A stretch of DNA of 64,000 nucleotides from Terfezia claveryi (taxonomy: Eukaryota > Ascomycota > Pezizomycetes > Pezizales > Pezizaceae): the NCBI GenBank assembly GCA_015179025.1, contig WHUX01000022.1:1-64000 (forward strand), in the 5' to 3' direction. A model generated the notes under the pieces. That model ran no database searches. It was not told where the DNA came from and saw nothing but the letters and a program-made list of their open reading frames with translations. This document shows positions 63,921 through 64,000 of the stretch, piece after piece. The first letter of the stretch is position 1; the number at the start of each line of letters is the position of its first letter. The position numbers were made by a program, and so were the translations under genes.

Positions 63921-64000
63921 CAATTCATTTGAGAGTCCGTGATTGTACAGAGTGGTAAAGAAGATAATGTTCAGTATATTGAGATAGATGCAGGCATATA

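Noticed and set aside
1..64000. CRISPR arrays, bacterial operons, prophage
   Set aside because: No regular direct-repeat/spacer array or polycistronic layout; introns and retroelements indicate a eukaryotic genome.

Overview
The window looks like a transposon-rich stretch of a filamentous ascomycete (Pezizomycotina) nuclear genome. The support is: short introns with GT..CTAAC..AG signals, two intron-bearing tRNA genes, a chromodomain Ty3/Gypsy element, LINEs with RNase H, hAT, pogo and Tc1/mariner relics, and Gypsy copies ruined only by transition-type stop codons (RIP-like). The density of dead elements resembles truffle-type Pezizomycetes; that placement is inference.

Layout. 0-6 kb: three AT-rich LTR-element pieces (a Gypsy integrase, an unknown long frame, an integrase C-terminus) separated by LTR-like ends and an array of five 28-bp palindromes. 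5.7-9 kb: a LINE 3' end beside a probable three-exon host gene whose second exon is a 21-bp minisatellite encoding a heptad repeat. 9-17 kb: LTR-element remains including a chromodomain, short retroposons, and sequence with no visible gene. 17-23.2 kb: an intact 869-aa repeat protein on the minus strand plus two partial tandem copies of its 3' end. 23-35 kb: mostly gene-poor, with LINE scraps, copia-like LTRs, a TA-flanked pogo-like element and one small gene. 35-43.5 kb: a TPK-repeat gene with three frame breaks, a two-exon membrane protein and a small acidic protein. 43.7-62 kb: LINEs, a hAT element with a target duplication and a matching empty site, three copies of a 0.7-kb repeat, a Tc1/mariner relic, tRNA-Arg(UCU), a charged-helix repeat gene, a small gene, and tRNA-His(GUG). 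62-63.2 kb: a GC-rich, strongly hairpin-forming block of unknown nature.

The most unusual signal is a family of 12-34 bp insertions ending in the constant tail GTGCCAACCAGACTA. Longer copies carry a small hairpin before the tail. At least six copies are flanked by 8-12 bp direct duplications, as if they were mobile. Several unrelated proteins here are built from expanded in-frame minisatellites. The putative host genes show no shared pathway; the window is best read as isolated small genes in a retroelement landscape.
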